DNA from: Aquaspirillum sp. LM1
Lineage (GTDB): Bacteria; Pseudomonadota; Gammaproteobacteria; Burkholderiales; Aquaspirillaceae
DNA: 64,000 bases
Direction: 5' to 3'
Assembly: GCF_002002905.1 (NCBI RefSeq)
Contig: NZ_CP019509.1
Coordinates: 1,240,001 to 1,304,000, forward strand
Shown here: positions 7,429-17,884 of the stretch, piece by piece
Layout of the letters: every line of letters starts with the position of its first letter
Position numbering within the stretch: position 1 is the first letter of the stretch
Notes under the pieces: generated by a model
Databases searched by the model: none
What the model was told of the DNA's origin: nothing
Seen by the model: only the letters and a program-made list of their open reading frames with translations
Program-made: the position numbers and the translations under genes

Positions 7429-10400
7429 ATGCTTGAAACGAATGTAAAACAGTTTGCCACCGAATTGGGCCTGCAACCGGATCACCTCCTTGAACAACTG
7501 CGCGCAGCGGGCGTGGGCAAGTCTTCGATGGAAGACGTGCTGACCGAGCAGGATAAAACGCAACTGCGCAATCATCTGCGCCGCGCACATGGCGGCACGG
7601 TAGATAACCGTGTTACTCTCAAGCGCAAGGAAACTTCCGAGATCCGCAAGTCTGACAGCACCGGCAAATCTCGCACGATTCAAGTGGAAGTGCGCAAGAA
7701 GCGCGTTGTGATGTTGCCGGAAGAAGAAGCTGTCAAAACCCCTGCGCCGGTCAGTGCCGCTGCAGTTGAGCCGGTGGTCAGTGCGCCGGCCCCGGCGGTT
7801 GTTGCCGCCGCCCCGGTCAGCGAACCGGTTGCCGCCCCGGCCAGCGCCGCTGCGGCCCCCGCCCAGGCTGAAACGCCGGTTGCCCAGGCAACCGCGCCAG
7901 CTGAGCCTGTTGTCGAAACCCCGACGCCGCCTGCGGCGCCCACCTCTGAGCCGGCCTCCCCTCCCGCGTCGGCAGTTGAAGCGAAAGAAGTGAAACCAGA
8001 AGTCAAACCGGAATCCAAACCCGAATCGAAGCCCGCTGCCGCCCCTCAGGCCGCCAAGCCGGCTTCGGCACATGCGCACAAGCCAGCAGGCAATGCCAAC
8101 AACAACCGTCGTGACCAGGGTAACAACCGTGGTCAGGGCGGCGGTAATCGCGGTCAGGGCGGACGCCCCAGCCAGCCAGCGGTCAAGCCGCTGTCGCCGG
8201 CTGCCGCTGCTGCGGCATCCATGAATGCCCCGCGTACCGTGCTGTCGCCAGCGTCCATCCTCTCCCCGGAAGAAATTGCCGCCCGTGAGGAAGAAACCCG
8301 CCGTCAGGACAAGCTGCGCGCCGCTCAGGAAGCGCTGATCCGCGAACGCCAGGAGCGCGAAGCGCGCCGTCTGGCTGCCCGTCAGCAAGCCGAAGCCGAC
8401 GCTGCCGCCAAACTGGTGGCCGCCAGCAAGCCGCCGGCACCGGTGGAAAAACCGGCTGCCGCCCCGGCTGCTGCTGACAAGGCCCCCAAGGCTGCGCACG
8501 GTAGCGTGCTGCACAAGCCGGCCAAACCCGCTGGCAGCCCGTCGGCGCGTCCGGCTCCGGCTGCTGCGCCTGGCGGTGCACCGGCTGCGGCCAAACCGAA
8601 CGATGCCCCAGGCCGCAACAAGAAACCTGGTGGCAAGGACGGCTGGGACGATGGTGCCAAGAAACGCGGCGGCCTGAAAACCAAGGGCAGTGGCGACAGC
8701 CGCAACGACTGGAAGTCCAAGAAGGGCGGCAAGGGCAACAAGCATGCCCAGGGTGCCCATCAGTTCCAGGCCCCGACCGAGCCGATCGTGCACGAAGTGC
8801 TGGTGCCGGAAACCATCTCGGTGGCCGAACTGGCCCACAAGATGGCGGTGAAGGCTGCCGAGGTGATCAAGACCCTGATGAAGATGGGCATGATGGTCAC
8901 CATCAACCAGGTGCTGGACCAGGAAACCGCCATGATCGTGGTGGAAGAAATGGGTCACCTGGCCAAACCGGCCAAGCTGGACGATCCGGAATCGTATCTG
9001 GATGACGTGGACGGCGGCCATCACGAAGCCGTGCTGGAATCCCGTGCCCCGGTGGTGACGGTGATGGGTCACGTTGACCATGGTAAAACCTCGCTGCTCG
9101 ACTACATTCGTCGCGCCAAGGTGGCAGCAGGCGAAGCCGGCGGCATTACCCAGCATATTGGTGCTTACCACGTCGATACCCCGCGCGGCATGGTCACCTT
9201 CCTGGATACCCCAGGTCACGAAGCGTTTACCGCCATGCGTGCCCGTGGTGCCAAGGCCACCGACATTGTCGTGCTGGTGGTGGCAGCTGACGACGGCGTG
9301 ATGCCGCAAACCATCGAAGCCGTTCACCATGCCAAGGCAGCGGGTGTGCCGATCGTGGTGGCGGTGAACAAGATTGACAAGCAGGGTGCCAACCCGGAAC
9401 GCATCCGCCAGGAGCTGTCTGGCCATGGCGTGGTGCCGGAAGACTGGGGCGGTGACACCCAGTTCATCGAAGTGTCGGCCAAGCAGGGCATCAATATCGA
9501 CGGCCTGCTGGAAGCCATCCTGCTGCAAGCCGAAGTGCTGGAGCTGCAGGCCCCGCGTGAAGCGCCGGCCAAGGGTCTGGTGGTGGAAGCCCGTCTGGAC
9601 AAGGGACGTGGCGCTGTGGCCACCATCCTGGTGCAGTCCGGCACGCTGAAGAAGGGCGACGTACTGCTGGCGGGCACCGTGTTTGGCCGCGTGCGTGCCA
9701 TGAACGACGAAAACGGCAAGCCGATTACCGAAGCAGGCCCGTCCATTCCGGTGGAAATCCTCGGCTTGTCCGAAGTGCCGGCTGCCGGTGAAGACGTGAT
9801 GGTGCTGACCGACGAACGCAAGGCGCGTGAAATCGCCCTGTTCCGTCAAGGCAAGTTCCGCGACGTGCGCCTGGCCAAGCAACAGGCCGCCAAGCTGGAA
9901 AACATGTTTGCCCAGATGGCCGAAGGCGAAGTGCAAACCCTGTCGGTCATCATCAAGGCCGATGTGCAGGGTTCGTGCGAAGCGCTGGCCGGTTCGCTGC
10001 AGAAGCTGTCTACCGACGAAGTGCGCGTCAACATCCTGCACTCCGCTGTGGGTGGCATCACCGAATCCGACGTCAATCTGGCGGCTGCTTCCCGCGCCAT
10101 TGTCATCGGCTTCAACACCCGTGCCGACGCGCAAGCGCGCAAGCAGGCTGAAGCCAACGATGTGGAAATCCGCTACTACAACATCATCTATGACGCCATT
10201 GATGAAGTGAAGGCCGCGTTGTCCGGCATGCTGGCTCCGGAGCGCAAGGAACAGATCATCGGTACGGTGGAAATCCGTCAGGTGTTTGTGGTGTCCAAGG
10301 TGGGTACGATTGCCGGTTGTATGGTGACCGACGGTCTGGTCAAGCGCGGTTCTTCGGTGCGCGTCATCCGCCAGAACGTGGTGATGCATCAGGGCGAGCT

Positions 10401-10545
10401 GGAATCGCTCAAGCGCTTCAAGGACGACGTCAAGGAAGTCAAGCAAGGCTACGAATGCGGCCTGCAACTCAAGAACTTCAACGACATCCAGGAAGGCGAC
10501 CAACTGGAAGTGTTTGAAATCGTCGAAGTGGCCCGTTCGCTGTAA
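7429..10545 (+). CDS. infB: Translation initiation factor IF-2
   Basis: This 1038-aa GTPase delivers initiator fMet-tRNA to the ribosome. It has an N-terminal IF2_N module (1-50), then a very long Ala/Pro/Lys/Glu-rich linker (about 80-450) with a Gly/Asn/Arg-rich patch near 225-245, and a second IF2_N module near 455-510. The G domain follows: GHVDHGKT (about 546-553), [12 protein letters not shown] and SAK. Domains II-IV complete the C-terminus. The protein is longer than E. coli IF-2 (890 aa) because of the low-complexity linker. The opposite strand is open for more than 1100 codons across it, which is a codon-bias shadow. Confidence 0.97.
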   Translation: MLETNVKQFATELGLQPDHLLEQLRAAGVGKSSMEDVLTEQDKTQLRNHLRRAHGGTVDNRVTLKRKETSEIRKSDSTGKSRTIQVEVRKKRVVMLPEEEAVKTPAPVSAAAVEPVVSAPAPAVVAAAPVSEPVAAPASAAAAPAQAETPVAQATAPAEPVVETPTPPAAPTSEPASPPASAVEAKEVKPEVKPESKPESKPAAAPQAAKPASAHAHKPAGNANNNRRDQGNNRGQGGGNRGQGGRPSQPAVKPLSPAAAAAASMNAPRTVLSPASILSPEEIAAREEETRRQDKLRAAQEALIRERQEREARRLAARQQAEADAAAKLVAASKPPAPVEKPAAAPAAADKAPKAAHGSVLHKPAKPAGSPSARPAPAAAPGGAPAAAKPNDAPGRNKKPGGKDGWDDGAKKRGGLKTKGSGDSRNDWKSKKGGKGNKHAQGAHQFQAPTEPIVHEVLVPETISVAELAHKMAVKAAEVIKTLMKMGMMVTINQVLDQETAMIVVEEMGHLAKPAKLDDPESYLDDVDGGHHEAVLESRAPVVTVMGHVDHGKTSLLDYIRRAKVAAGEAGGITQHIGAYHVDTPRGMVTFLDTPGHEAFTAMRARGAKATDIVVLVVAADDGVMPQTIEAVHHAKAAGVPIVVAVNKIDKQGANPERIRQELSGHGVVPEDWGGDTQFIEVSAKQGINIDGLLEAILLQAEVLELQAPREAPAKGLVVEARLDKGRGAVATILVQSGTLKKGDVLLAGTVFGRVRAMNDENGKPITEAGPSIPVEILGLSEVPAAGEDVMVLTDERKAREIALFRQGKFRDVRLAKQQAAKLENMFAQMAEGEVQTLSVIIKADVQGSCEALAGSLQKLSTDEVRVNILHSAVGGITESDVNLAAASRAIVIGFNTRADAQARKQAEANDVEIRYYNIIYDAIDEVKAALSGMLAPERKEQIIGTVEIRQVFVVSKVGTIAGCMVTDGLVKRGSSVRVIRQNVVMHQGELESLKRFKDDVKEVKQGYECGLQLKNFNDIQEGDQLEVFEIVEVARSL

Positions 10546-10561
10546 TACGGCAAGCCATATG

Positions 10562-10590
10562 GGGGCGGGCGGCAGCGTCCGCCCCTTTTT
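10562..10590 (+). terminator. Intrinsic terminator/attenuator between infB and rbfA
   Basis: GGGGCGG (10562-10568) pairs with CCGCCCC (10579-10585), followed by TTTTT. It lies 17 bases after the infB stop. Because rbfA and truB continue in the same direction, it is probably a partial terminator that lowers downstream expression, unless rbfA has its own promoter. Confidence 0.65.
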
Positions 10591-10626
10591 CATTGGCCGG
10601 CCCTGTCCGGCACACAGGAGTGTTTG

Positions 10627-11040
10627 ATGGCGAAGAAGCAATTTGCCCGTTCCGACCGGATTGCCGACCAGATGCAGCGCGAACTGGCCGACATCATCCG
10701 CACGGAACTGAAAGATCCGCGCGTGGGCTGGGTGACCCTGACTGCGGTGGAAGTCACCCGCGATTACTCGCACGCCAAAGTGTTTTACACGGTGATGAAC
10801 AGCACCGACCTGGACACCACCCAGCGCGCGCTGGAACACGCCGGGGGTTTTCTGCGCTCGGAAGTGTCGCGGCGGATCAAGCTGTTTACCGTGCCGCAGC
10901 TGCATTTTATCTACGACCAGTCGATTGAGCGCGGCATGCACATGACCCAGCTGATCAACCAGGTGGCCGAGGCTGACCAGGCACTGCGCGTGGACGACGA
11001 AGACGACGCCAGCAAGCCGGCAGATAAGCCGGCAGAGTAA
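10627..11040 (+). CDS. rbfA: Ribosome-binding factor A
   Basis: This 137-aa KH-type protein binds the 30S subunit and assists 16S rRNA 5'-end maturation. Family features include SDRIADQMQRELADIIRTELKDPR near the start, VTRDYSHAKVFYTV in the middle, and RIKLFTVPQLHFIYDQSIERG. The ATG at 10627 follows CAGGAGTGTTTG. A hairpin CGCCTGCC/GGCAGGCG (11058-11077) without a T-run sits between it and truB. Confidence 0.96.
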   Translation: MAKKQFARSDRIADQMQRELADIIRTELKDPRVGWVTLTAVEVTRDYSHAKVFYTVMNSTDLDTTQRALEHAGGFLRSEVSRRIKLFTVPQLHFIYDQSIERGMHMTQLINQVAEADQALRVDDEDDASKPADKPAE

Positions 11041-11155
11041 GCGTGCCTGACCGATAGCGCCTGCCCTGTGGCAGGCGTTGTCACGTGGTTTCCGGCCATT
11101 TTTCTTTTAATTCAGCGGCGCTGACGCCAGTGGCCGCACAGATGCGTAGCTCCTC

Positions 11156-12076
11156 ATGACGGCAAGCAAACCGGCCAAACGGCCTGTCCACGGCGTATTG
11201 TTGCTGGACAAACCCCTCGAACTGTCCAGCAACCGGGCGCTGCAAACCGCCCGCTGGTGTTTCCATGCCGAAAAGGCCGGACACACTGGCGTGCTCGACC
11301 CGCTGGCCACCGGGCTGTTGCCGGTGTGCCTGGGTGAGGCCACCAAGTTCTCCGCCTACTTGCTGGATGCCGACAAGGGCTATACCGCCACGGTGCAGTT
11401 TGGCCATAACTCCAGCACGGGTGATAGCGAAGGCGAGCTGACCGCCATTGGCCCGGTGACGTTTGACCAGACCCAGCTGCTGGCTGCGCTGGCCCAGCTG
11501 ACCGGACCGATTGAACAGGTGCCGCCGATGTATTCGGCGCTCAAGCATCAGGGCAAGGCGCTGTACGCCTATGCCCGTGAAGGCATCACCATTGAGCGCA
11601 AGCCACGCTCGGTGGTGATTCACCGTTTGCAGCTTCTGGCGTTTGACGGCCAGCAGGCGGTGCTGGACGTACAATGCAGCAAGGGCACGTATGTGCGCAC
11701 CCTGGCTGAAGATCTGGGCCGGATTCTGGGCTGCGGTGCCTACCTGACCGGGCTGCGTCGCACCCGTACTGGCGGGTTTGACCTGGCAGACGCCATTACC
11801 CTGGACGCGCTGGAAGCGCTCAGCCCGGAAGCGCGCCTGGCCACCCTGCTGCCGGTGGATGTGCTGGTCAGCCACCTGCCGGCGCATGGGCTGGACGAAG
11901 TGGAAGTGCAGAAAATTTGTCACGGCCAGCCGGTGCATCTTGCCGAAAAAGGTGCGATAATTACGGGCTGCCGTTTGTATGATCCCCACCAACGGTTTGT
12001 CGGCCTGGGCCGCATGCGGGCAGATGGCCTGCTGTGGCCAGACCGATTGCTGGCGTTTACCCCGCCAGCCGCCTGA
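11156..12076 (+). CDS. truB: tRNA pseudouridine(55) synthase TruB
   Basis: This 306-aa enzyme isomerises U55 to pseudouridine in the T-loop of tRNAs. The catalytic aspartate is Asp48 in GVLDPLATG. The N-terminal HGVLLLDKP, the central [18 protein letters not shown] and [15 protein letters not shown] are family signatures. A C-terminal PUA-like region follows. There is no clear Shine-Dalgarno sequence before the ATG at 11156 (GTAGCTCCTC), so the start is set by homology to the conserved N-terminus. Confidence 0.95.
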   Translation: MTASKPAKRPVHGVLLLDKPLELSSNRALQTARWCFHAEKAGHTGVLDPLATGLLPVCLGEATKFSAYLLDADKGYTATVQFGHNSSTGDSEGELTAIGPVTFDQTQLLAALAQLTGPIEQVPPMYSALKHQGKALYAYAREGITIERKPRSVVIHRLQLLAFDGQQAVLDVQCSKGTYVRTLAEDLGRILGCGAYLTGLRRTRTGGFDLADAITLDALEALSPEARLATLLPVDVLVSHLPAHGLDEVEVQKICHGQPVHLAEKGAIITGCRLYDPHQRFVGLGRMRADGLLWPDRLLAFTPPAA

Positions 12077-12136
12077 GGCCTGCAGGCCTTGGGCATCAGG
12101 GAGAACGGAAGGGTTTCGGCTCACCGTATCTTGACC

Positions 12137-12157
12137 GGGCGAGTGCCGCCCAATTTT
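12137..12157 (+). promoter_or_regulatory. rpsO leader hairpin with T-tract
   Basis: GGGCG (12137-12141) pairs with CGCCC (12147-12151) and is followed by AATTTTTAT directly ahead of the rpsO ribosome-binding site CTGGAG. E. coli S15 represses its own mRNA through structure at this position. This short stem could serve such control or be a weak attenuator. Confidence 0.35.
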
Positions 12158-12172
12158 TATCTGGAGTGTTTC

Positions 12173-12442
12173 ATGGCTGTTTCTACCGAACAAAAAGCTG
12201 GTGTTGTCAAAGATTTTCAACGTGCTGCCGGCGATACTGGCTCCCCTGAAGTTCAGGTGGCCCTGCTGACCGCACGTATCAACGATCTGACCCCGCACTT
12301 CAAAGCCAACACCAAAGACCACCACAGCCGTCGTGGTCTGCTGAAGATGGTGAGCCGCCGTCGCAAGCTGCTGGACTACCTGAAGAAAAAAGATGCTGAC
12401 GCGTATCGCACCCTGATCACGCGCCTGGGCCTGCGTAAGTAA
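12173..12442 (+). CDS. rpsO: 30S ribosomal protein S15
   Basis: The 89-aa product is the exact usual length of S15, an early-binding 30S protein that recognises 16S rRNA helices 20-22 and forms bridge B4. Diagnostic segments are [33 protein letters not shown] and [16 protein letters not shown], ending LITRLGLRK. The ATG at 12173 is chosen over an upstream in-frame start because GGAG lies at the right distance and the mature start AVSTEQK fits the family. It precedes pnp, the classical rpsO-pnp order. Confidence 0.98.
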   Translation: MAVSTEQKAGVVKDFQRAAGDTGSPEVQVALLTARINDLTPHFKANTKDHHSRRGLLKMVSRRRKLLDYLKKKDADAYRTLITRLGLRK

Positions 12443-12460
12443 TTACTGCAGCCACGCCGG

Positions 12461-12487
12461 AAAGTCGCAGCGCCTGCTGCGACTTTT
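12461..12487 (+). terminator. rpsO intrinsic terminator
   Basis: Ten-base stem AAAGTCGCAG/CTGCGACTTT with loop CGCCTG, followed by a T-run, 18 bases after the rpsO stop. Confidence 0.85.
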
Positions 12488-12511
12488 TGGCTTTTGCAGG
12501 GAAACATCCTG

Positions 12512-12555
12512 CGCCAGCACGGCCTTCGTGCTGGCGGAATGAAGCCTTTCATTCC
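12512..12555 (+). promoter_or_regulatory. Tandem hairpins in the pnp leader
   Basis: A perfect 10-bp stem CGCCAGCACG/CGTGCTGGCG (12512-12536) is followed at once by a perfect 8-bp stem GGAATGAA/TTCATTCC (12536-12555). Neither has a T-run. In E. coli the pnp leader hairpin is cut by RNase III and is the target of PNPase autoregulation; these two stems are the natural candidates here. The remaining gap to 12711 shows nothing else. Confidence 0.5.
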
Positions 12556-12711
12556 AGCGCCAGCCCCAAAGGCATCCTCTGCCTGAGCGGGTAGGCCTAT
12601 TGTCGCAACGGGGGGAGCCTCTAGACATTCCGTGTCGCCTGCGGCCTGAATTTCTAGGGGTTCCCGTTGTTTTGCCGGGTGTCCGGCAATCCTTACCAAG
12701 AGTTACACATC

Positions 12712-14862
12712 GTGTTCAATAAAATCAGCAAATCCTTCCAGTATGGCCGTCATACCGTCACCCTCGAAACCGGCGAAGTTGCCCGCCAGGCCTCTGGTGC
12801 CGTGGTGGTGACCATGGAAGACACCGTGGTGCTGGTCACCGTGGTGGGCGCACAAGGCGTCAAACCGGGTCAGGACTTCTTTCCGCTGACCGTGGACTAC
12901 CAGGAACGCACGTACGCTGCCGGCAAGATCCCCGGTGGTTTCTTCAAGCGCGAAGGCCGTCCGACCGAAAAGGAAATCCTCACCAGCCGCCTGATCGACC
13001 GTCCGATCCGCCCGCTGTTTCCGGAAGGCTTCTATCACGAAGTGCAGATCGTCGCCACCGTGGTGTCGCTGAACCCGGAAATCGACGCTGACATTCCCGC
13101 CATGATTGGTGCGTCTGCTGCGCTGGCGCTGTCTGGCCTGCCGTTCCAGGGCCCGATTGGTGCTGCCCGCGTGGGCTACGCCAACGGCGAATACCTGCTG
13201 AACCCGACCAAAACCGAACTGCAAACCAGCGAGCTCGACCTGGTTGTCGCCGGTACCCAGCGCGCCGTGCTGATGGTGGAGTCCGAAGCCCGCGAACTGC
13301 CGGAAGCCGTGATGCTGGGTGCCGTGGTGTTTGGCCATGAGCAAATGCAGGCCGCCATTGCCGCCATCAATGCCCTGGCTGACGAAGTCAACCCGGTGCT
13401 GTGGGACTGGGCCGAACCGGCGCGCAACGAAGCGCTGATTGCCCAGGTGCGTGAAGTGGCTGGTGCCGACATCAAGGCCGCCTTTGCCATTCGCCAGAAG
13501 CAGCTGCGCAGCCAGAAGCTGGCAGAAGCCTGGGACAAGGTAAAGGCCGCGCTGATTACCGAAGAAACCGGCACCCTGCTGGCCAACGAAATCAAGGGCA
13601 TCTTCAAGAACCTGGAAGCTGAAATCGTCCGTGGCCAGATTCTGGCGGGTGAGCCGCGCATTGATGGCCGCGATACCCGCACCGTGCGCCCGATCAGCAT
13701 TCGCACCGGCGTGCTGCCGCGCACCCATGGCTCGGCGCTGTTTACCCGTGGCGAAACCCAGGCGCTGGTGGTCACCACGCTGGGCACCAAGCAGGACGAG
13801 CAGATCATCGACGCCCTGGCCGGTGAATACACCGAACGCTTCATGCTGCATTACAACTTCCCGCCGTACTCCACCGGCGAAACCGGTCGCGTGGGCAGCC
13901 CGAAGCGCCGCGAAATCGGCCATGGCCGCCTGGCCAAGCGCGCGCTGATTGCCGTGCTGCCCAAGCAGGAAGATTTCAGCTACTCGATGCGCGTGGTGTC
14001 GGAAATCACCGAATCCAACGGTTCGTCGTCGATGGCGTCGGTGTGCGGTGGCTGCCTGGCCATGCTGAATGCTGGCGTGCCGCTGAAAGACCATGTGGCG
14101 GGCATCGCCATGGGCCTGATTCTGGAAGGCAACCGCTTTGCCGTGCTGACCGACATCCTGGGTGACGAAGACCACCTGGGCGATATGGACTTCAAGGTAG
14201 CCGGCACTGCCAACGGCGTGACCGCACTGCAGATGGACATCAAGATCCAGGGCATCACCAAGGAAATCATGCGCGTGGCGCTGGATCAGGCCAAGGAAGG
14301 CCGTCTGCACATCCTCGGCCTGATGAAGAATGCCGTGGAAGCCCCGCAAGAGCTGTCCGCCCACGCGCCGCGTCTGTACACCATGAAGATCAATCCGGAA
14401 AAAATCCGCGACGTGATCGGCAAGGGTGGCTCGGTGATCCGCGCGATTACCGAAGAAACCGGCACCAGCATCGACATCGGCGAAGATGGCCTGATCACCA
14501 TCGCTTCGATCTCCGGCGACGGTGCCGAAGCCGCCAAGCGCCGCATCGAACAGATCACTGCTGAAGTGGAAATCGGCAAGATCTACGAAGGCATCGTGAT
14601 GAAGATCCTCGACAAGAACGTCGGTGCCATCGTGCAGATCATGCCGGGCCGTGATGGTCTGGTGCACATCAGCCAGATTGCCAACGAGCGTATCGCCAAC
14701 GTGGGCGACTACCTCAAGGAAGGCCAGCAGGTTCGCGTCAAGGTGCTGGAAACCGACGAGCGTGGCCGCATCCGCCTGTCGATCAAGGCCGTGCTGAACG
14801 AAGAAGCTGCCGCTGCTGCACCGGCAGCCGCCCCGGCTGACGTGGCTGCTGTTCAAGAGTAA
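12712..14862 (+). CDS. pnp: Polyribonucleotide nucleotidyltransferase (PNPase)
   Basis: This 716-aa phosphorolytic 3'-5' exoribonuclease forms the core of RNA decay. The start is set at GTG 12712 ([20 protein letters not shown]), because neisserial PNPases begin with MFNK and AAGAG lies upstream; the open frame to the left is not family-like. Order: RNase PH domain 1 (about 10-145), helical domain, RNase PH domain 2 (about 320-550, [13 protein letters not shown] and [11 protein letters not shown]), KH domain (about 560-620, [12 protein letters not shown]) and S1 domain (about 622-695), then an Ala-rich tail. Confidence 0.97.
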   Translation: MFNKISKSFQYGRHTVTLETGEVARQASGAVVVTMEDTVVLVTVVGAQGVKPGQDFFPLTVDYQERTYAAGKIPGGFFKREGRPTEKEILTSRLIDRPIRPLFPEGFYHEVQIVATVVSLNPEIDADIPAMIGASAALALSGLPFQGPIGAARVGYANGEYLLNPTKTELQTSELDLVVAGTQRAVLMVESEARELPEAVMLGAVVFGHEQMQAAIAAINALADEVNPVLWDWAEPARNEALIAQVREVAGADIKAAFAIRQKQLRSQKLAEAWDKVKAALITEETGTLLANEIKGIFKNLEAEIVRGQILAGEPRIDGRDTRTVRPISIRTGVLPRTHGSALFTRGETQALVVTTLGTKQDEQIIDALAGEYTERFMLHYNFPPYSTGETGRVGSPKRREIGHGRLAKRALIAVLPKQEDFSYSMRVVSEITESNGSSSMASVCGGCLAMLNAGVPLKDHVAGIAMGLILEGNRFAVLTDILGDEDHLGDMDFKVAGTANGVTALQMDIKIQGITKEIMRVALDQAKEGRLHILGLMKNAVEAPQELSAHAPRLYTMKINPEKIRDVIGKGGSVIRAITEETGTSIDIGEDGLITIASISGDGAEAAKRRIEQITAEVEIGKIYEGIVMKILDKNVGAIVQIMPGRDGLVHISQIANERIANVGDYLKEGQQVRVKVLETDERGRIRLSIKAVLNEEAAAAAPAAAPADVAAVQE

Positions 14863-14911
14863 GTACTAAACCCGCCACGCGCCGATGCACTTTCGGCGTG
14901 TGGCCAGCCGC

Positions 14912-14958
14912 AAAAAAATCCCCACCCCCGCGCCATGGCCGGGGGTGGGGATTTTTTT
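14912..14958. terminator. Strong bidirectional terminator between pnp and the TrmH-like gene
   Basis: A 19-bp perfect palindrome: A7-TCCCCACCCCCG at 14912-14930 pairs with CGGGGGTGGGGA-T7 at 14940-14958, with a nine-base loop. T-runs on both strands serve convergent genes. Confidence 0.95.
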
Positions 14959-14969
14959 ATCTGTCTCAC

Positions 14970-15749
14970 TCAACCCAGTTGCTGGCGCACCTGTTCAAAC
15001 AGGCACACCGCTACCGCTGCGGCCACATTCAGCGATTCTGCCTCGCCTGGCATCGGAATGCGCACCGGGTGGCTGGCTGCGGCCAGCAACGCCGCCGACA
15101 CCCCTGCGCCTTCGTTGCCAAACACAAACGCGCAGCGCCCACGCAGGTCAGTGGCGTACAGCGAGGCGCTGGCCTGCAGGCTGGTCACCAGGCTGGGGCC
15201 GGCAAACCCGGCCAGCACATCGCCCAATTCGGCGTCGGTGCGGATATCCAGGGCAAAGTGTGCGCCCATCCCGGCACGCAGCACCTTGGCCGACCACGGG
15301 TCGGCGCAGTGTGGTGACAGCCAGACCTGGTGGATACCCGCCGCAGCGGCGGTGCGCAGAATGGCCCCCAGATTGCCAGGATCCTGCACGGCCTCCAGCA
15401 ATAAGATACTGCCCTGCTCGGGCTCGGCAGGCGGGGCCGGCAGGGCGACGACTGCCACCAGTTCGCCGGGTGTGCTCAGGCTGCTCAGCTTGGCCATGAC
15501 TGCCGTGTTGACTTCCACCTGACGGCAGCTGGCCGGCAGGCGTCGGCGCAGGGCGTGGACTTCAGGATGACTGAGCGCGTCAGTCTGGATCAGCACTTCT
15601 TCCACCTGGGTGTGCCGGGCCAGATAGGCATCGAGCAGGTGGATGCCCTCCAGCAATAGCTGGCCACTGCTGCGGCGCTCGGCAGCTTTGCCGGCCAGCC
15701 GGGCCAGTGCCTTGATATGGTCGTTGTGAACAGAAAAAATCGGGGTCAT
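14970..15749 (-). CDS. TrmH/SpoU-family RNA 2'-O-methyltransferase
   Basis: This 259-aa SPOUT methyltransferase has an N-terminal substrate-binding domain (about 25-95, SSGQLLLEGIHLLDAYLA). It is followed by the SpoU knot domain with motif 1 NLGAILRTAAAAG, motif 2 FVFGNEGAGVS, and motif 3 IPMPGEAESLNVAAAVAV, which bind AdoMet and form the trefoil knot. It should methylate ribose in rRNA or tRNA; the exact nucleotide cannot be told from sequence. The Met at MTPIFSVHND is taken as start, since the seven upstream codons are not family-like. A terminator hairpin separates it from the HDOD gene upstream. Confidence 0.88.
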   Translation of the reverse strand: MTPIFSVHNDHIKALARLAGKAAERRSSGQLLLEGIHLLDAYLARHTQVEEVLIQTDALSHPEVHALRRRLPASCRQVEVNTAVMAKLSSLSTPGELVAVVALPAPPAEPEQGSILLLEAVQDPGNLGAILRTAAAAGIHQVWLSPHCADPWSAKVLRAGMGAHFALDIRTDAELGDVLAGFAGPSLVTSLQASASLYATDLRGRCAFVFGNEGAGVSAALLAAASHPVRIPMPGEAESLNVAAAVAVCLFEQVRQQLG

Positions 15750-15770
15750 GGCCAAGGTCTCAAAAGCCAA

Positions 15771-15793
15771 CGGCCCGCCAGAGCGGCGGGCCG
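15771..15793 (-). terminator. Terminator-like hairpin downstream of the HDOD gene
   Basis: CGGCCCGCC/GGCGGGCCG (9 bp) with a five-base loop; on the minus strand it is followed by TTGGCTTTTG. It probably ends the motA-motB-methyltransferase-HDOD transcript. Confidence 0.6.
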
Positions 15794-15815
15794 TACAGGG
15801 GTCAGTGGCGTAGGG

Positions 15816-17156
15816 TCAGGCGCACAGGCGCGAAACGGCGGTCTTGAATTGCTGGTACACCACGTCGTCCACCGGCTTGCCCGACGTACAGTTGTCGAAG
15901 TAGAACACCCCGAGCAGGCGGCCTTCCTTGACCACCGACATGGCGGCAAAGCCATGGTCGCCAATGCGGGTAAAGAAGTCGTCGGCAAAGGTGGCGCGCA
16001 GGCGCTCCAGCTGGCCGGGCAGGCAGCGGAAGGCCTGGGCTTTTTGCCCCAGGCTGGCAAAGAACGGGTGCTGGGCCAGCTGCAGCGGGCGGGCAATCAG
16101 CGTGTCGTCATCGTTCAGGCCGACAAACTGGGTGGCGCTCAGTTGGCCTTGTGGTGCATTGTGGCGGAAGAAAATCACCCGCTCCTGCGCCATGTCCTTG
16201 GCCATGAAACGCACCACCCAGCTGAGTGCCTCGTCAAATTCTGCCGGGGGTTCGGCAGAATTTGCCGGGTCCCACTGAATGCTCAGGTTCAGGAAGCTTT
16301 GGCTGATCGGTTGTTCCGGCTCCGGCATGGCCGCCAGCTGACGGGCCAGCAGCGAATAGCCTGGCACTTGTGGGGTACGGGCCACGGCCAGAATCAGCTG
16401 GATCATGTCGTTCCACACCACTTCAAACGGCTTGGCCAGCAGATGGGAGACGCCGATGATTTTTTCGACCACTTCGATGCGCCACCAGCCCTGCTCCAGC
16501 ATATTGGCCACTTCAATCGCGCTTTTCAGCAGCAGGCGACGGCGGTCAAACCCTGGTGGCGTGGTCAGCAGATCCAGCAGCAGGTCAGACAGGCGCTGGC
16601 TTTCGATAAAGCGTTCGATCATCTGCTTGTAGTCGAGAAAACCCGCCTGCCGGGCCATGGCGTCCAGCGACGGGAAGTTCTTGTCCACGCCGGATTCGGC
16701 GCGGAAGCAGCAGGCTGGCACATTGTGCAACAGGGCGGCCACAAAGCAGTCTTCCACCCGGTGTTCTTCCATCAGCGACAGCCAGTCCTTGATCAGCAAG
16801 GCGGCCACCCGTGAGCGGGACATCATGCTGATGATCTGGTCCACCCCGGTTTGCGACAGGGTGGGGATGGATTCCAGCGCAGTCAGCTTGGCAAATTCTT
16901 CAAAAAAGGCATTCGCGCCGAGGATCATCAGCGCATGCTCGATATTGAGCGATTCGCTGAAGGTGCGCGTGCGTTCAATGCGCCCGGTGCTGCGCAGCAC
17001 CTGGAACGCCATCAGCGGGTCGGCCAACACCACATTGGACAGATCGGCCAGATTGAACTGGTCGCTGGGCATGCGGCGAAATTCCTCGACGCGGGTGCAT
17101 GTGGCCTGCAACACCGGCAGGCGATGGAGGGTCAGGGTGTCGAGCCAGGTAGTCAT
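15816..17156 (-). CDS. HDOD-domain protein, possible signalling output
   Basis: This 446-aa protein starts MTTWLDTLTLHRLPVLQAT, followed by an HDOD-like helical domain (about 15-215) that has LADPLMAFQVLRS and AALLHNVPACCF instead of an intact HD metal site. A second, GAF-like C-terminal region (about 280-446) contains GDHGFAAMSVVKEGRLLGVFYFDN. HDOD proteins are regulatory and often act near chemotaxis and cyclic-di-GMP circuits; this one has no assigned partner. Its ATG at 17156 overlaps the stop of the methyltransferase (ATGA), so it is translationally coupled to it. Confidence 0.8.
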   Translation of the reverse strand: MTTWLDTLTLHRLPVLQATCTRVEEFRRMPSDQFNLADLSNVVLADPLMAFQVLRSTGRIERTRTFSESLNIEHALMILGANAFFEEFAKLTALESIPTLSQTGVDQIISMMSRSRVAALLIKDWLSLMEEHRVEDCFVAALLHNVPACCFRAESGVDKNFPSLDAMARQAGFLDYKQMIERFIESQRLSDLLLDLLTTPPGFDRRRLLLKSAIEVANMLEQGWWRIEVVEKIIGVSHLLAKPFEVVWNDMIQLILAVARTPQVPGYSLLARQLAAMPEPEQPISQSFLNLSIQWDPANSAEPPAEFDEALSWVVRFMAKDMAQERVIFFRHNAPQGQLSATQFVGLNDDDTLIARPLQLAQHPFFASLGQKAQAFRCLPGQLERLRATFADDFFTRIGDHGFAAMSVVKEGRLLGVFYFDNCTSGKPVDDVVYQQFKTAVSRLCA

Positions 17157-17884
17157 GTTGTCAAACGCCAAATGAACAGGGTTGAAGCGGTTGCATCGTC
17201 AATCGGGATGCATTCGTCAGGTTGGACATCCGGAACGGCAAAAGAGTTGCTGATGAACCAGGCGCCCGGCACAGCTTCTTGTTGAACTTTATGCCAGATT
17301 CGTGCCATCGGCTCGGGGGATAAATACGCATAAATCACATCATGCCCGGCCAGTGGTGCTTGCCACAGATTGCCCAAGGTAATGCGCACTTGGGGTAAGC
17401 CGGCCAGCCGCGCCCGCAGGTAAGCCCACAACCACGGCAGCCAGGCGCTTTCCACCCCATGCAGCTGCAGGTCGGGACGGCGCTGGGCCAGGCCAAACAG
17501 CAAACGCCCGGTGCCGCAGCCCAAGTCAAGCAGGCGGGCACCCGGCGGCAGACGGGCGGCCAGCACCTCCAGCACCGCGCGGGAGGTCAGAAACAGCGGA
17601 ACACGGTCGGTCAGCACATTGCGGCTCAGGCCAAACAGCAGCAAGGCAGCCAGCAGGTAGGCCCACGCCGGCAGCTGGGCATCCAGCGCCAGCACCATGG
17701 CCGGCAACATCAGCAGGTGCAACAGCCACCACCAGCGCGGTGCCTGACGCCAGATGGCCAGAGCCAGCGCCAGCGGCGGCTGCAGCCAGACCAGCGGCCA
17801 GGGCGCACCCAGCAGGCCCAGCAGAACGGCCAGCGCCAGCGCCATCGCAAAGATGGACAGCTGGCGCAGATAAAATACCGTCAT
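17153..17884 (-). CDS. Membrane-anchored class I SAM-dependent methyltransferase
   Basis: The 243-aa product has about four hydrophobic segments in residues 1-88 and then a soluble Rossmann domain. The AdoMet glycine loop is LLDLGCGTGRLL (118-129), followed by LQLHGVESAWLPW (acidic residue of strand 2) and GHDVIYAYLSPEPM. It looks like small proteobacterial membrane-linked methyltransferases of unknown substrate. The start codon overlaps the motB stop by four bases and its stop overlaps the HDOD start by four bases, so it is embedded in a flagellar-motor operon. A role in motility or in a membrane target is inferred from context only. Confidence 0.75.
   Translation of the reverse strand: MTVFYLRQLSIFAMALALAVLLGLLGAPWPLVWLQPPLALALAIWRQAPRWWWLLHLLMLPAMVLALDAQLPAWAYLLAALLLFGLSRNVLTDRVPLFLTSRAVLEVLAARLPPGARLLDLGCGTGRLLFGLAQRRPDLQLHGVESAWLPWLWAYLRARLAGLPQVRITLGNLWQAPLAGHDVIYAYLSPEPMARIWHKVQQEAVPGAWFISNSFAVPDVQPDECIPIDDATASTLFIWRLTT

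Noticed and set aside
7417-10941. Minus-strand frame of more than 1100 codons opposite infB and rbfA
   Set aside because: The composition (many His, Gln, Gly, Arg) is the mirror of GC-biased codons of infB; no start signal or family features.
12703-14856. Minus-strand frame of about 717 codons opposite pnp
   Set aside because: Same shadow effect; the pnp frame is unambiguous.
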